Source of the DNA: Paenarthrobacter ureafaciens
GTDB lineage: Bacteria > Actinomycetota > Actinomycetes > Actinomycetales > Micrococcaceae
DNA length: 64,000 bases
NCBI RefSeq assembly: GCF_004028095.1
Contig: NZ_SBHM01000007.1
Span: 1,550,001-1,614,000, forward strand
Reading direction: 5' to 3'
Within the stretch, counting starts at the first letter, position 1; each line of letters opens with the position of its first letter. The notes beneath the pieces were generated by a model. The model was not told the DNA's origin. It searched no databases and worked only from the letters and a program-made list of their open reading frames with translations. The position numbers and the translations under genes are program-made. Shown in pieces: positions 50,966-59,279 of the stretch.

Positions 50966-52993
50966 TTAGACGGTTGCGGGAACTGCTTCGGCCTCGGCCG
51001 CGGCTGGCTTGCGAACGGCCCAGCGCTTGAGGGCCACCACGATGAGGGCCGAAACCACGGTGCCTGCCAGAATCGAGATGACGAACATCGGCAGGTTTCC
51101 GATGGCGAAGAAGACGAAGATTCCGCCGTGCGGAGCCTGGGACGTCACTCCGGTTGCCATGCACAGGGCGCCGGTCAGTGCGCCGCCCACCATGCTGGCG
51201 GGGATGACGCGGAGCGGGTCGGCGGCCGCGAAGGGGATGGCGCCTTCGGAGATGAACGAGGCACCCAGCAGCCACGCCGCCTTGCCGTTCTCACGCTCGG
51301 CGAGGCTGAAACGCTTCTTGTCGATCAGGGTGGCGAGTGCCATTGCCAGCGGCGGAACCATGCCGGCAGCCATCACGGTTGCCATGATCTGCCACGGAGC
51401 CTGGTTGGCAACTGCGCCCGCACCCAGTCCGGCAACTGCGAAGGAGTAGGCCACCTTGTTGACGGGGCCGCCAAGATCGAAGCACATCATGAGGCCGAGG
51501 ATGATGCCAAGGACCACTGCCGACGCGCCGGTCATGCCGGAAAGCCATGCGTTCAAGCCGTCCGTCAGGTTCTTGATGGGGCCGCCCAGCACAAGGAACA
51601 TCAGGCCGGAAGCGACGATCGATCCGAGCAACGGAATGATGACCACAGGCATGAGCCCACGGAGCCAGCGGGGCACCTGCCACGTGCCGATCCAGTGCGC
51701 CACGACGCCCGCCAGGAGGCCGCCCACCAAGCCGCCGAGGAACCCTGCGCCCATGAATCCGGCCACGGCACCGGCCGTGAAGCCGGGTGCGATGCCGGGA
51801 CGGTCGGCGATGCCGTAGGCAATGTAACCGGCCAGCGCCGGCACCAGGAAGCCAATGGAAAGGGCACCGATCTTGAATGCCACTGCGCCGAGGTAGATGG
51901 CCAGGCCGCCTTCGGGCAGGTTGCCGAGGTTGTTCTCCAGCACCACCTTGTCCGCCACGGCCGTGATGTCGTAGCCGCCCAGCAGGAACCCAAGGGCGAT
52001 CAAAAGGCCGCCGCCTGCGACGAACGGGATCATGTAGGAGACACCGGTCAAGAGGGCACGCTTGAGCTTCTGCCCGATGTGCTCACCCTTTTCTTCGGCT
52101 TCGCGCTCGGCCTGCTCCTCCGCACCGAAGTGGGGGACGCGGCGTGCGTGCGGATCGTCGGCGGCCGCGAGGGCTTCCTGCACCATCTTGGCGGGCTCGT
52201 CGATGCCACGCTTGACTGGCGCGTTGATGACCGGCTTGCCGGCGAAGCGCTCCTTGCCGCGAACGTCGACGTCGACGGCGAAGATCACCGCGTCTGCCGC
52301 GGCAATCACCGCCGGGTCCAGCGGTTTGGCGCCGGAGGAACCCTGGGTCTCCACCTGCAGGTCTACGCCGGCCTCCTGTGCGGCGGCAACCAGCGAGTCG
52401 GCTGCCATGTACGTGTGCGCAATTCCGGTGGGGCAGGCGGTGACGGCCACGAGGCGCTTGGGTCCGGTAGCCGCCGTCGTGCTTTCAGCGGCGGCAGGTG
52501 CGGCCGCTGCAGCAGGTGCCGGAGCAGCGTGCGCGGCCGGCTTGTCAGCAAGGGCGCCGTCAACGAGCTCAACGATCTCCTGCTCAGAGGAGGCAGCACG
52601 CAGTGCGGCCGTGAAGTCCTTCTTGATGAGGGAACGGGCGAGCTTGGAGAGAAGCTTCAGGTGCTCCTGGTCCGCGCCGTCCGGGGCTGCGATGAAGAAG
52701 ATCAAGTCCGCAGGGCCGTCCTTGGCGCCGAAGTCCACTTTGTGGGCCAGGCGTGCCATGGCCAGGGCGGGCTCGGTGACAGCGGCCGAACGGCAATGCG
52801 GGATGGCAATCCCGCCGGGTACGCCGGTGGCAGTCTTCTGCTCGCGGGCAAAGGCGTCGGCAAAGAGGCCCTCCACTTCGGAAGCCCGGCCGGAGGCGGC
52901 AACCTTGCCGGCCAGGACGCGGATGACGTCGGCGGGGGTGTCGCCCAGGTTCTGGTCGAGGGTGACCAATTGGGGTGTGATCAGCTGGGTCAC
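50966..52993 (-). CDS. fruA: Fructose-specific PTS enzyme EIIABC
   Basis: 675 residues in the order A-B-C. EIIA (about 1-145) has the phospho-His in GGIAIPHCRSAAV. An Ala/Pro-rich linker follows, then EIIB with the phospho-Cys in LVAVTACPTGIAHTYMAA. EIIC has about nine helices from YMIPFVAGGGLLIALGFLLG to the end, including the GGPVNKVAYSF region. It imports fructose as fructose-1-phosphate. GTG 52993 has AAGGA eight bases ahead, and the gap to fruK is two bases; longer frames would cover the end of fruK. Confidence 0.94.
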   Translation of the reverse strand: MTQLITPQLVTLDQNLGDTPADVIRVLAGKVAASGRASEVEGLFADAFAREQKTATGVPGGIAIPHCRSAAVTEPALAMARLAHKVDFGAKDGPADLIFFIAAPDGADQEHLKLLSKLARSLIKKDFTAALRAASSEQEIVELVDGALADKPAAHAAPAPAAAAAPAAAESTTAATGPKRLVAVTACPTGIAHTYMAADSLVAAAQEAGVDLQVETQGSSGAKPLDPAVIAAADAVIFAVDVDVRGKERFAGKPVINAPVKRGIDEPAKMVQEALAAADDPHARRVPHFGAEEQAEREAEEKGEHIGQKLKRALLTGVSYMIPFVAGGGLLIALGFLLGGYDITAVADKVVLENNLGNLPEGGLAIYLGAVAFKIGALSIGFLVPALAGYIAYGIADRPGIAPGFTAGAVAGFMGAGFLGGLVGGLLAGVVAHWIGTWQVPRWLRGLMPVVIIPLLGSIVASGLMFLVLGGPIKNLTDGLNAWLSGMTGASAVVLGIILGLMMCFDLGGPVNKVAYSFAVAGLGAGAVANQAPWQIMATVMAAGMVPPLAMALATLIDKKRFSLAERENGKAAWLLGASFISEGAIPFAAADPLRVIPASMVGGALTGALCMATGVTSQAPHGGIFVFFAIGNLPMFVISILAGTVVSALIVVALKRWAVRKPAAAEAEAVPATV

Positions 52994-52995
52994 TG

Positions 52996-53982
52996 TTAGT
53001 CCTTCTGGAGGGCCGTGATGGTTACGGCGTCTGGGGTTGTCTGGTGGACTGCCGGGACAGTGGAGCCCGGCAGCGATGCGGCAGCGGCACCATGTGCCAC
53101 GGCTTGACGAAGGCAGTCCTGCGGGGAACGGCCTTGGGTTGCAGCCAGCAGGTAGCCGGCAAGGGACGAATCGCCGGCACCTACTGTGCTTACTGCTTGG
53201 ATGGGCGGGTGCGTGGCCAGCCACGCACCCTCTGCGGTCACAAGGACGGCGCCCTTGGACCCAAGCGTTGCGAGGACAGCGCCCACACCGCTTTCGACGA
53301 CGGCGGCGGCTGCTTGTGCCGCCTTGGCCGGGTCCGCTTCGAGTTCCTCAGCCGTGGAGACACTTGCGAAGCCTGCTGCGGCTGCGAGTTCCGCAAGTTC
53401 CTCGGCGTTGGGCTTGAGGAGGTCAGGCTTTCCCGCGGCGTCGGCTTTCACGGCAGCGGCCAGCGGCGCTCCTGAGGAGTCGATGGCGATGCCGGGAGCG
53501 TCCGTGCCATCGGCGCGGGAGCGAAGCCGCCGTGCAATTGTGGCGTAGTAATCAGCCGGCACTCCTGGTGGGAGCGAACCGGCGAGGACCACCCAGCTGG
53601 CGCCACGGGAGCGGTCCAGCAGCAACCCGATCAGGGCCTCCTGTTGTTCGTCGCTCAACTCCGGGCCGGGCTCGTTGATCTTTGTGGTGACGCCGTCCGG
53701 CTCGGTGAGCGTGACGTTGCTGCGCAGCGCCTGGCCGATGGGCAAGGCCGCAAACGGAACTTTTGCGTCGTGAAGTCCGGCAAGGACGGGATCCGCATCG
53801 GCGCCGGGAAGAACGGCCACGGTTTCGAGTCCCGATGCCACCAGGGCGCGGGAAACGTTCACGCCTTTGCCGCCGGATTCCTGGTGGACGTGGAGGGCGC
53901 GCTGTACCTCGCCCCGGGCAAGCGCCGCGGGAAGTTCCACGGTGCGGTCCAGGCTCGGATTCGCCGTAAAAGTGACGATCAT
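52996..53982 (-). CDS. fruK: 1-phosphofructokinase
   Basis: 328 residues, PfkB family. MIVTFTANPSLDRTVELP is the typical FruK start, with ESGGKGVNVSRAL (substrate site), VVLAGSLPPG, DLLKPNAEELAELA and the catalytic TVGAGDSSLAGYLLA near the end. It converts fructose-1-phosphate to fructose-1,6-bisphosphate. ATGA overlap with the fruR-like gene upstream and a two-base gap to the EIIABC gene show one operon. Confidence 0.93.
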   Translation of the reverse strand: MIVTFTANPSLDRTVELPAALARGEVQRALHVHQESGGKGVNVSRALVASGLETVAVLPGADADPVLAGLHDAKVPFAALPIGQALRSNVTLTEPDGVTTKINEPGPELSDEQQEALIGLLLDRSRGASWVVLAGSLPPGVPADYYATIARRLRSRADGTDAPGIAIDSSGAPLAAAVKADAAGKPDLLKPNAEELAELAAAAGFASVSTAEELEADPAKAAQAAAAVVESGVGAVLATLGSKGAVLVTAEGAWLATHPPIQAVSTVGAGDSSLAGYLLAATQGRSPQDCLRQAVAHGAAAASLPGSTVPAVHQTTPDAVTITALQKD

Positions 53983-54767
53983 GCGACCACCACGTCAACG
54001 CCGGCTTCTGCCAAGGCAGCTGCAAGATCGGCAGGGGGTTCGTTGTCAGTTATCAACGTGTCCACATCCTTCAGGGTGGCGAACTGGACCAGGGTCTCCG
54101 TGTCCAGCTTGGAAGAGTCGGCGAGGGCTACCACGCGGCGGGCCGAGGTCACGAAGGCGGCCTTGACGGCGGCCTCCTCCGGGTCGGGGGTGCTGAGACC
54201 GAACCCGGCGTGGAGGCCGTTGGTGCCGATGAAGGCAATGTCAGGGCGGAGGCGGAGGGCGGCCTCCACGGTGGACTGCCCGACGGCGGCCTGCGTCAGG
54301 CCGCGGACCCGACCGCCAAGAACCTGCAGGGAGATTCCGGCGACGGTGGAGAGTTTGCCGGCGATGGGCATGGCGTTCGTGATGACTACAAGCTCGTCCG
54401 AACCGTTCGCCGCGGGGTGCTGGGCCAGCAGGTCCGCCAGGGTTTCCGTGGTGGACCCTGCATCCAAAAGGACGCTGCCCGAGGAAAAGTCCGGGATCAT
54501 GGCCAACGCCGCAGCGGCAATGCGCAGCTTTTCCGCCTTGCGCTTGATGGCGCGTTCCTGGATGCTTTCTTCGCGCGTGCTCAACTTGTCGGACGGGACT
54601 GCCCCGCCGTGGACGCGCCTGAGGTTGCCTGAAACTTCCAGTGCCGCCAGGTCGCGCCGGACGGTTTCGGTGGTGATGCTGAATCGGTCCGCCAGCTCAG
54701 TGACGCTCACCCGTCCACGCTCTGTAACGAGTGCGGAGATCAGTTGCTGGCGCTCTTCGGCGAACAC
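53979..54767 (-). CDS. fruR: DeoR-family regulator of the fructose operon
   Basis: 262 residues. DeoR helix-turn-helix at the start (RGRVSVTELADRFSITTETV, RRDLAALEVSGNLRRVHGGA), then the sugar-phosphate isomerase-like sensor: SVLLDAGSTTETLADLLA, then IAFIGTNGLHAGFGLSTPDP. Likely effector fructose-1-phosphate. GTG 54767 follows GGAGGGTAA, a tight spacing. First gene of the operon, behind an inverted repeat at 54866-54902. Confidence 0.88.
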   Translation of the reverse strand: MFAEERQQLISALVTERGRVSVTELADRFSITTETVRRDLAALEVSGNLRRVHGGAVPSDKLSTREESIQERAIKRKAEKLRIAAAALAMIPDFSSGSVLLDAGSTTETLADLLAQHPAANGSDELVVITNAMPIAGKLSTVAGISLQVLGGRVRGLTQAAVGQSTVEAALRLRPDIAFIGTNGLHAGFGLSTPDPEEAAVKAAFVTSARRVVALADSSKLDTETLVQFATLKDVDTLITDNEPPADLAAALAEAGVDVVVA

Positions 54768-54865
54768 TTACCCTCCATTGCGTAAAGCTTCGAGTCGGTT
54801 GATTCGTTGGTTCCACTGCCGTGATGACTGTCACAACTAATGTGGAATTGCTTGACTCTATCTTT

Positions 54866-54902
54866 GTTTATGTGGGTTCGTCAAGGGTAAAGCCACATAA
54901 AC
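54866..54902. promoter_or_regulatory. Inverted repeat in fru promoter (candidate FruR operator)
   Basis: GTTTATGTGG (54866-54875) and CCACATAAAC (54893-54902) are perfect 10-base arms with a 17-bp spacer, about 100 bp before the fruR start. The unit ATGTGG recurs at 54839-54844. DeoR-type proteins often bind such repeats. Ligand assignment is inferred from position. Confidence 0.6.
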
Positions 54903-54910
54903 ACAGATCT

Positions 54911-54950
54911 GCAGGTGGGAGCAGGTGGGAACAGGTGGGAATGTGTGGGA
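54911..54950. repeat. Four tandem decanucleotide repeats
   Basis: GCAGGTGGGA, GCAGGTGGGA, ACAGGTGGGA and ATGTGTGGGA follow each other with no gaps, in the non-coding stretch between the fru promoter and a terminator. Guanine-rich on the plus strand, with four runs of three G. No coding meaning is visible. Confidence 0.75.
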
Positions 54951-54959
54951 ACGCAGCAA

Positions 54960-54993
54960 GGGCATGTCGCACTCCCTGTAGTGCGACATGCCC
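54960..54993 (-). terminator. Perfect 14-bp terminator after small-gene operon
   Basis: GGGCATGTCGCACT (54960-54973) pairs with AGTGCGACATGCCC (54980-54993) around CCCTGT. It most likely ends the minus-strand transcript of the three small genes between 55104 and 55938; a T-rich stretch (TCTTT) follows on the plus strand instead. Between this hairpin and 55104 no gene is seen. Confidence 0.7.
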
Positions 54994-55103
54994 TCTTTGG
55001 GATCCTGACTGGGGGATTTACCAGGATCCGGTCCATGGGTTGTTCTGAATGGTCATCTCAGCCGACCGGGCAAACCCGGCCGGTTGTGACCTCGTTTCTT
55101 TGG

Positions 55104-55280
55104 CTACTCCGGCGGCGAATCCCCGGGTTCCCGTTCCGGCGTCGGCTCAGGAACCGGCGGAGGGCCGGGCTCGGGGAGGGGAACGGGCTCAGGAGTGGGA
55201 CTTGGCTCCCGCGTTGGCGCGGGTTGGTCTTCCGGTCCGGGACTCCGCGCAGCAGTACCCTCTCCGTGCGCTTCACTCAT
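55104..55280 (-). CDS. 58-residue Pro/Glu-rich hypothetical protein
   Basis: ATG 55280 to TAG 55104-55106. After MSEAHGEGTAARSPGPEDQP the protein is a run of PxPEP-type repeats (PTPEPVPLPEPGPPPVPEPT), acidic and certainly disordered. ATG overlaps the stop of the preceding 69-residue gene (ATGA), which supports that it is translated. Such short Pro-rich proteins occur in several Arthrobacter-like genomes; function unknown. Confidence 0.5.
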   Translation of the reverse strand: MSEAHGEGTAARSPGPEDQPAPTREPSPTPEPVPLPEPGPPPVPEPTPEREPGDSPPE

Positions 55281-55486
55281 GGCTTGGTGCTCCGGCCACG
55301 GACATAGTGCTGCGGCCGCAATGTCCGGGGTGTCGCTGAGGGGAAGCTGCTGGAATCCCAGCCGGCTCCAAGATAGTCGATGGGGAGGTTGTCCGGATCG
55401 GGCGGATCCGGCAGCTTGTGCTTGAGCCCTGACCGGGGTTCGGAGCTGGCAACCCGTGGCTCTGTCCTGCGCTTCTCTGTTTGCAT
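55277..55486 (-). CDS. 69-residue hypothetical protein
   Basis: ATG 55486 after GGGAAGAG. Basic start (MQTEKRRTEPRVASS), a Pro/Asp motif LPDPPDPDNLPIDYLGAGWD and a basic end. No Cys, no membrane segment. Follows the zinc-ribbon gene by 23 bp and overlaps the Pro-rich gene by four bases, so three small genes share one transcript. Family not recognised. Confidence 0.55.
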   Translation of the reverse strand: MQTEKRRTEPRVASSEPRSGLKHKLPDPPDPDNLPIDYLGAGWDSSSFPSATPRTLRPQHYVRGRSTKP

Positions 55487-55509
55487 GTCACTCTTCCCTT
55501 TTGACCGGT

Positions 55510-55938
55510 TTAGTCCGGAATCTCCATCCGGAAGCCACATTTGCACCCAAGGATGCGTGTGTTGAGGTGGACCTCGTAAGACTGGGGCTGGCCCTTTCCC
55601 AGGGCCAAGGTCGCCTCGATGCGTCGAAGCTCGCAACTGCGCGTTTTCATGGGCTCCCCGCAGTGGAGGTACTGGCCGCCGAACTTCAACATGCCCTGAG
55701 GTGAGCCCGGGCGGTTGACGATGATGGCTACCTTTTGGACACTGGCCAGCTGAGAGTAGATGTAGCGGCATGCAGCGCATTCGTAGCTGACATTCACCAT
55801 GTTGGGCGCGGGCGGGTAGTGCGACTGGATCGAGTTGACCCGCAGGAACTGGTCGGAATCGCACCGGGAACACCACAGGGGCTCGTCAGGGGGCTGATGC
55901 GCTTCGTCGGGAACTCTCGAAGCCGGCTGGGCGGGCAT
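55510..55938 (-). CDS. Cys-rich zinc-ribbon-like protein, paralogue A
   Basis: 142 residues from ATG 55938 with AAAGG at eight bases. Four Cys clusters: LWCSRCDSDQF, YECAACRYIY, LHCGEPMKTRSC and LGCKCGFRMEIP, consistent with one or two zinc sites. It aligns with the protein at 57180-57635 over its length (C..C, VSYxC..C, HCGEPM, V.L.T..L.C.CGF..E.P). Longer in-frame starts at 55980 and 56004 lack a ribosome site. Divergent from the GAF-ANTAR gene. The family is not one I can name; a nucleic-acid- or metal-binding role is only suggested by the Cys pattern. Confidence 0.65.
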   Translation of the reverse strand: MPAQPASRVPDEAHQPPDEPLWCSRCDSDQFLRVNSIQSHYPPAPNMVNVSYECAACRYIYSQLASVQKVAIIVNRPGSPQGMLKFGGQYLHCGEPMKTRSCELRRIEATLALGKGQPQSYEVHLNTRILGCKCGFRMEIPD

Positions 55939-56102
55939 GGGACGCACCTTTGCACAGTGATGCTGGGCGCCCGTCTGCATGAGCTGTGAAGCCGGGTCCG
56001 TCAACGCGGACTGTAGCTAGATTGTGCACATAGGCGCACAGCAGATGCAAGGATTTTGCCAACACCTAACCTCACGGAACCGGACACTCCTACTATGGGA
56101 GC

Positions 56103-56903
56103 ATGGATGAAATGCAGCATGGAGCGGTGTCTTCCAACAATGTTGCGGCTCCGGATGCAGCCGGCTTCCTAGGTGGCGAAGCGGGCGTCCCCGTCGCCGA
56201 ACACTTGCAGGACCTGGTGATCGACAGCGAAGACGTGAACGGGTTCCTCAATGAACTCGCGGTCTTTTCCTCCGGGGCGGTTTCGGCTGAGGTTGGCGTC
56301 GAAGTTCTGTGCGGGGTGACCCTGAGCCGACGCCGCAAAGCCCTGACCGTCGCCGGAAGCAGCCCTGAGGCGCGCCTCATCGACGAGGTCCAGCAGGCAT
56401 ACGGTGACGGTCCCTGCCTGCACGCCATGCGGGAGCGCAAGACCGTGCTTGTCCACGACACTTCAACAGAAGAACGCTGGGCAGATTACTGCTCGGTCAT
56501 CGCCCAACGAGGTCACCTCTCAGCCCTCTGCGTTCCGCTTGAATTGGACGAGGGTGCTACGGCTGCCCTGAACTTCTTCGCTCCCAAGGCCCGGATCTTC
56601 ACGGACTCCATCATCCGGGGCTGTGATCTTTACGGCAGCCAGGCCGAAAAGGCTTTGCGTCTGGCCGTTCGAATCGGGACCAGGCAGCAGCATGCGGAGG
56701 ACCTCCGCGAGGCGATGTCTTCGAGAACGGCGATCGACCTCGCGTGCGGAATCATCATGGGTCAAAACCGTTGCAGCCAGGAAGAGGCCTTCGAGATTCT
56801 CAAGAAGGCGTCGAACGGGCGGAATCAGAAGCTGCGCGACATCGCCGAGTCGCTCATCAAATCGGTAGCTGGTGCCGCCCCTGTGTCGCACTTTGAGCCT
56901 TAG
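56103..56903 (+). CDS. GAF-ANTAR transcription antitermination regulator
   Basis: 266 residues. GAF domain (about 40-185) with PCLHAMRERKTVLVHDTSTE and LCVPLELDEGATAALNFFAP. ANTAR domain at the C-terminus: SRTAIDLACGIIMGQNRCSQ then EEAFEILKKASNGRNQKLRD. Such proteins bind paired RNA hairpins and prevent termination when their sensor is triggered. ATG 56103 has GGGAG almost touching it; ATG 56112 is an alternative start with wider spacing. Neighbours on both sides are the two Cys-rich paralogues. Confidence 0.88.
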   Translation: MDEMQHGAVSSNNVAAPDAAGFLGGEAGVPVAEHLQDLVIDSEDVNGFLNELAVFSSGAVSAEVGVEVLCGVTLSRRRKALTVAGSSPEARLIDEVQQAYGDGPCLHAMRERKTVLVHDTSTEERWADYCSVIAQRGHLSALCVPLELDEGATAALNFFAPKARIFTDSIIRGCDLYGSQAEKALRLAVRIGTRQQHAEDLREAMSSRTAIDLACGIIMGQNRCSQEEAFEILKKASNGRNQKLRDIAESLIKSVAGAAPVSHFEP

Positions 56904-57001
56904 CACCTGGGGACTCCGGACGCCATCCCTTGTGAGGCCGCGCACTGTTGAACTAAATTCATAGGTGGGTTAAGCCACCAGCCCCTGGAGCCTCATGACT
57001 T

Positions 57002-57155
57002 GGACCATCCGCAATGATGGTCCGCAGTGCGGCGCAATCCTTCGTTAGCATTCGCCGCCATTTCACATGCAGCTCCTACAGGAGCAATCGCTTCACCCGA
57101 CGCTGTTCAGTGCGTCCCGCAAGGGACGGTTGTCGGAAACCACCGGCCCCGGTGG
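57002..57155 (+). promoter_or_regulatory. Hairpin-rich leader between ANTAR gene and Cys-rich gene
   Basis: Four perfect stems occur in the 276 bp: GGACCATC/GATGGTCC (57002-57023, six-base loop CGCAAT), GCTCC/GGAGC (57072-57085), CGTCCC/GGGACG (57113-57128, GCAA loop) and CCACCGG/CCGGTGG (57140-57155). A leader with successive hairpins, next to an RNA-binding ANTAR gene, suggests antitermination control of the 57180 gene. The loops do not match the published ANTAR consensus exactly. Confidence 0.45.
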
Positions 57156-57179
57156 TGCTTGCAATAAAGGAGAATGGCA

Positions 57180-57635
57180 ATGACGCTTGGTTCCCCGCTT
57201 CCCGCCCCGAAACGCCTTACCGGGGCGACACCCGCGATCGGAGACACCGGATCCCGTCCCTGGTGCACCGTCTGCGATACCGATTCCTACATCTTTGTTG
57301 AAACCGTGGTTGAAGCCGCGCCGAACCAGTCCGAAATTGTTGAAGTCAGCTACACCTGCAGCGAATGCGATACGTTCTACGCCCACGCTGTCCGTTTGGC
57401 GGAGCTCGCGCCCCACATCCAGGCGGAATTCCTCTCTTCAGCCGCAACAGGTCTCTGGTACAGCTGCACCCATTGCGGTGAGCCCATGACCTTGGGCCGC
57501 CCGGCCGAACAATTCATCGAGGCGCCCCGGAACACTGACGATCCGGGCGGGCCAAGCTTGTTGGAGGTGTACCTGCAAACCCAGGTGCTGCACTGCCGCT
57601 GCGGCTTCCAAACGGAGGTTCCGCACGTCGGATGA
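57180..57635 (+). CDS. Cys-rich zinc-ribbon-like protein, paralogue B
   Basis: 151 residues. Cys clusters PWCTVCDTDSY, YTCSECDTFYAH, YSCTHCGEPMTLG and LHCRCGFQTEVP match paralogue A. GGAG lies one base before ATG 57174 and seven before ATG 57180, so I use 57180. An N-terminal Pro-rich stretch and a Pro/Asp insertion before the last motif differ from A. It follows the hairpin-rich leader after the GAF-ANTAR gene and is followed after 39 bp by a carboxylate-amine ligase. Function unknown. Confidence 0.68.
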   Translation: MTLGSPLPAPKRLTGATPAIGDTGSRPWCTVCDTDSYIFVETVVEAAPNQSEIVEVSYTCSECDTFYAHAVRLAELAPHIQAEFLSSAATGLWYSCTHCGEPMTLGRPAEQFIEAPRNTDDPGGPSLLEVYLQTQVLHCRCGFQTEVPHVG

Positions 57636-57674
57636 GGCCGGCTCTATAGACGTATCCGGTGGGGAGGGGTGGCC

Positions 57675-58790
57675 ATGCGTACGTTCGGCGTAGAGGAAGA
57701 GTTGCTCATTGCCGATCCTGTGGACGGGATTCCGCTGGCCCTTGCCAACGGAATCCTCGAGACCACAGGACCGGATGACGGGCCCTCGCTCAAATCGGAG
57801 TTCAAACAGGAACAGATTGAGGTGAACTCCCGCCCCTGTACCTCGGCCGTTCAGTTGCGCGAGGAGATCCACCTTGGCCGGGCGCTCGCGGATTCTGCCG
57901 CCCGGACCCTGGGCGCCCGCGTTGCGGCGCTGGCAACGCCGCCGGTATTCCATGCGACGCCCACCCTGGGAAACCAGCGGTACGCCACCATGGGAACGGA
58001 GTTCGGGCTGGTCTCCAGGGAGCAGCTCACCTGCGGCTTCCACGTGCATGTTGCCATCGAAAACCCCGAAGAAGGCGTAGCTGTCCTTGACCGCATGCGG
58101 CACTGGTTGCCCGTGCTGCTCGCCCTCAGCGCCAACTCCCCGTTCTGGATGGGCGTCGATACTGGGTTTGCCAGCTACCGGACCCAGATCTGGAACAGGT
58201 GGCCAACTGCCGGCCCCATGGACGTCTTCGGTTCCGAGCATGGTTACAGGTCCGTGCTGGAGGAGCTGCTCAAGACGGGCGTGCCTCTGGATGAGGGCAT
58301 GATCTACTTCGACGCGCGGCTTTCGCGCGGACACCCCACGGTGGAACTGCGGATCGCCGATGTGTGCCTTTACGCGGAGGATGCCCTCACCATTGCTGTC
58401 CTTGCGCGGGCCTTGGTAGAGACGTCGGCGAGGCAATGGCGCGAGGGGGTTCCGCCGTCGGGCGTTCTCACCAGCGTGCTGCGCATGGCCAACTGGCGCT
58501 CCAGCCGCTTTGGGGTTGAAAACCACTTGCTGCATCCCGCGGAACTGCGTCCGTCCCCGGCAGCCGAAGTGCTCGAAGCGCTGCTGGCGCACGTCCACGA
58601 GGCGCTCGCGGACGCGGACGACCTCGAACCCGCGCGCGCCGGAGTGTCGGCGATACTCCGGCGCGGAACGGGCGAGCGGCTCCAGCGAAAGGCCTACGGC
58701 CGGGGGATGCGGCTGGCGGACGTCGTCACGGAGGCCATTGATTCCACGCACCGGTACGGAGTGCCCGACGCCGGCCTCCTCACCGGGTGA
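57675..58790 (+). CDS. Carboxylate-amine ligase of the YbdK/GCS2 family
   Basis: 371 residues. MRTFGVEEELLIADPVDGIP is the family start, and the active-site strands contain FKQEQIEVNSRPC, GFHVHVAI, LSANSPFWMGVDTGFASYRT and HPTVELRIADVC. These enzymes form a gamma-glutamyl-like bond (YbdK itself has weak glutamate-cysteine ligase activity). GGGGAGGGG stands seven bases before ATG 57675. It may share a transcript with the Cys-rich gene. Substrate in this organism unknown. Confidence 0.88.
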   Translation: MRTFGVEEELLIADPVDGIPLALANGILETTGPDDGPSLKSEFKQEQIEVNSRPCTSAVQLREEIHLGRALADSAARTLGARVAALATPPVFHATPTLGNQRYATMGTEFGLVSREQLTCGFHVHVAIENPEEGVAVLDRMRHWLPVLLALSANSPFWMGVDTGFASYRTQIWNRWPTAGPMDVFGSEHGYRSVLEELLKTGVPLDEGMIYFDARLSRGHPTVELRIADVCLYAEDALTIAVLARALVETSARQWREGVPPSGVLTSVLRMANWRSSRFGVENHLLHPAELRPSPAAEVLEALLAHVHEALADADDLEPARAGVSAILRRGTGERLQRKAYGRGMRLADVVTEAIDSTHRYGVPDAGLLTG

Positions 58791-58829
58791 CCGACGGCCT
58801 CCACCGGATGCCCCGGCGGAAGCGGATCC

Positions 58830-59231
58830 CTAGCCCTGGTTAAAGCGGATCAGGTTCCCAGAGGGGTCGCGGAACGCGCAGTCGCGGGGACCCCACGGCT
58901 GGTCGATGGGCTCCTGCAGGACTTCCGCGCCGGATGCGCGGAGCTTCTCGAACGTGCCATCGAGGTCATCGGTGGTGAAGACCAGCATGGGCATGACGCC
59001 CTTGGTGAGGAGTTCCTGGATGGCATCGCCGTCGGCCTGGGAGCGGCCGGCATGCGGGGGCGAGAGGACCAGTTCCAAGTCCGGCTGCGCGTCGCTGCCA
59101 AGGGTCACCCAGCGCTGCCCGTCGGAGCCGACGTCGTTCCTCACCTGCAGGCCCAGCGCGTCACGGTAGAACGCCAGGGACTCGTCGATATCAGTGACAG
59201 TTACATGTGCGTACTTCAGGGAAATGTTCAT
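58830..59231 (-). CDS. VOC family (glyoxalase-like) protein
   Basis: 133 residues. KYAHVTVTDIDESLAFYRDA and CAFRDPSGNLIRFNQG mark the two halves of a VOC domain of the kind often encoded next to AraC-type regulators. ATG 59231 is used; an upstream GTG at 59240 is possible. It follows the AraC-type gene after 48 bp on the same strand, a common actinobacterial pairing. Substrate unknown. Confidence 0.85.
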   Translation of the reverse strand: MNISLKYAHVTVTDIDESLAFYRDALGLQVRNDVGSDGQRWVTLGSDAQPDLELVLSPPHAGRSQADGDAIQELLTKGVMPMLVFTTDDLDGTFEKLRASGAEVLQEPIDQPWGPRDCAFRDPSGNLIRFNQG

Positions 59232-59279
59232 GAGGCCCACGCTATTGCAGCGGTGAACGCCGTGCTTCTTCGATCCTGC

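Noticed and set aside
50774..52999. 741-codon plus-strand frame opposite the fructose PTS genes
   Set aside because: Composition is His/Gly/Asp-rich with no motif, and it spans ptsH and the EIIABC gene, both of which are certain.
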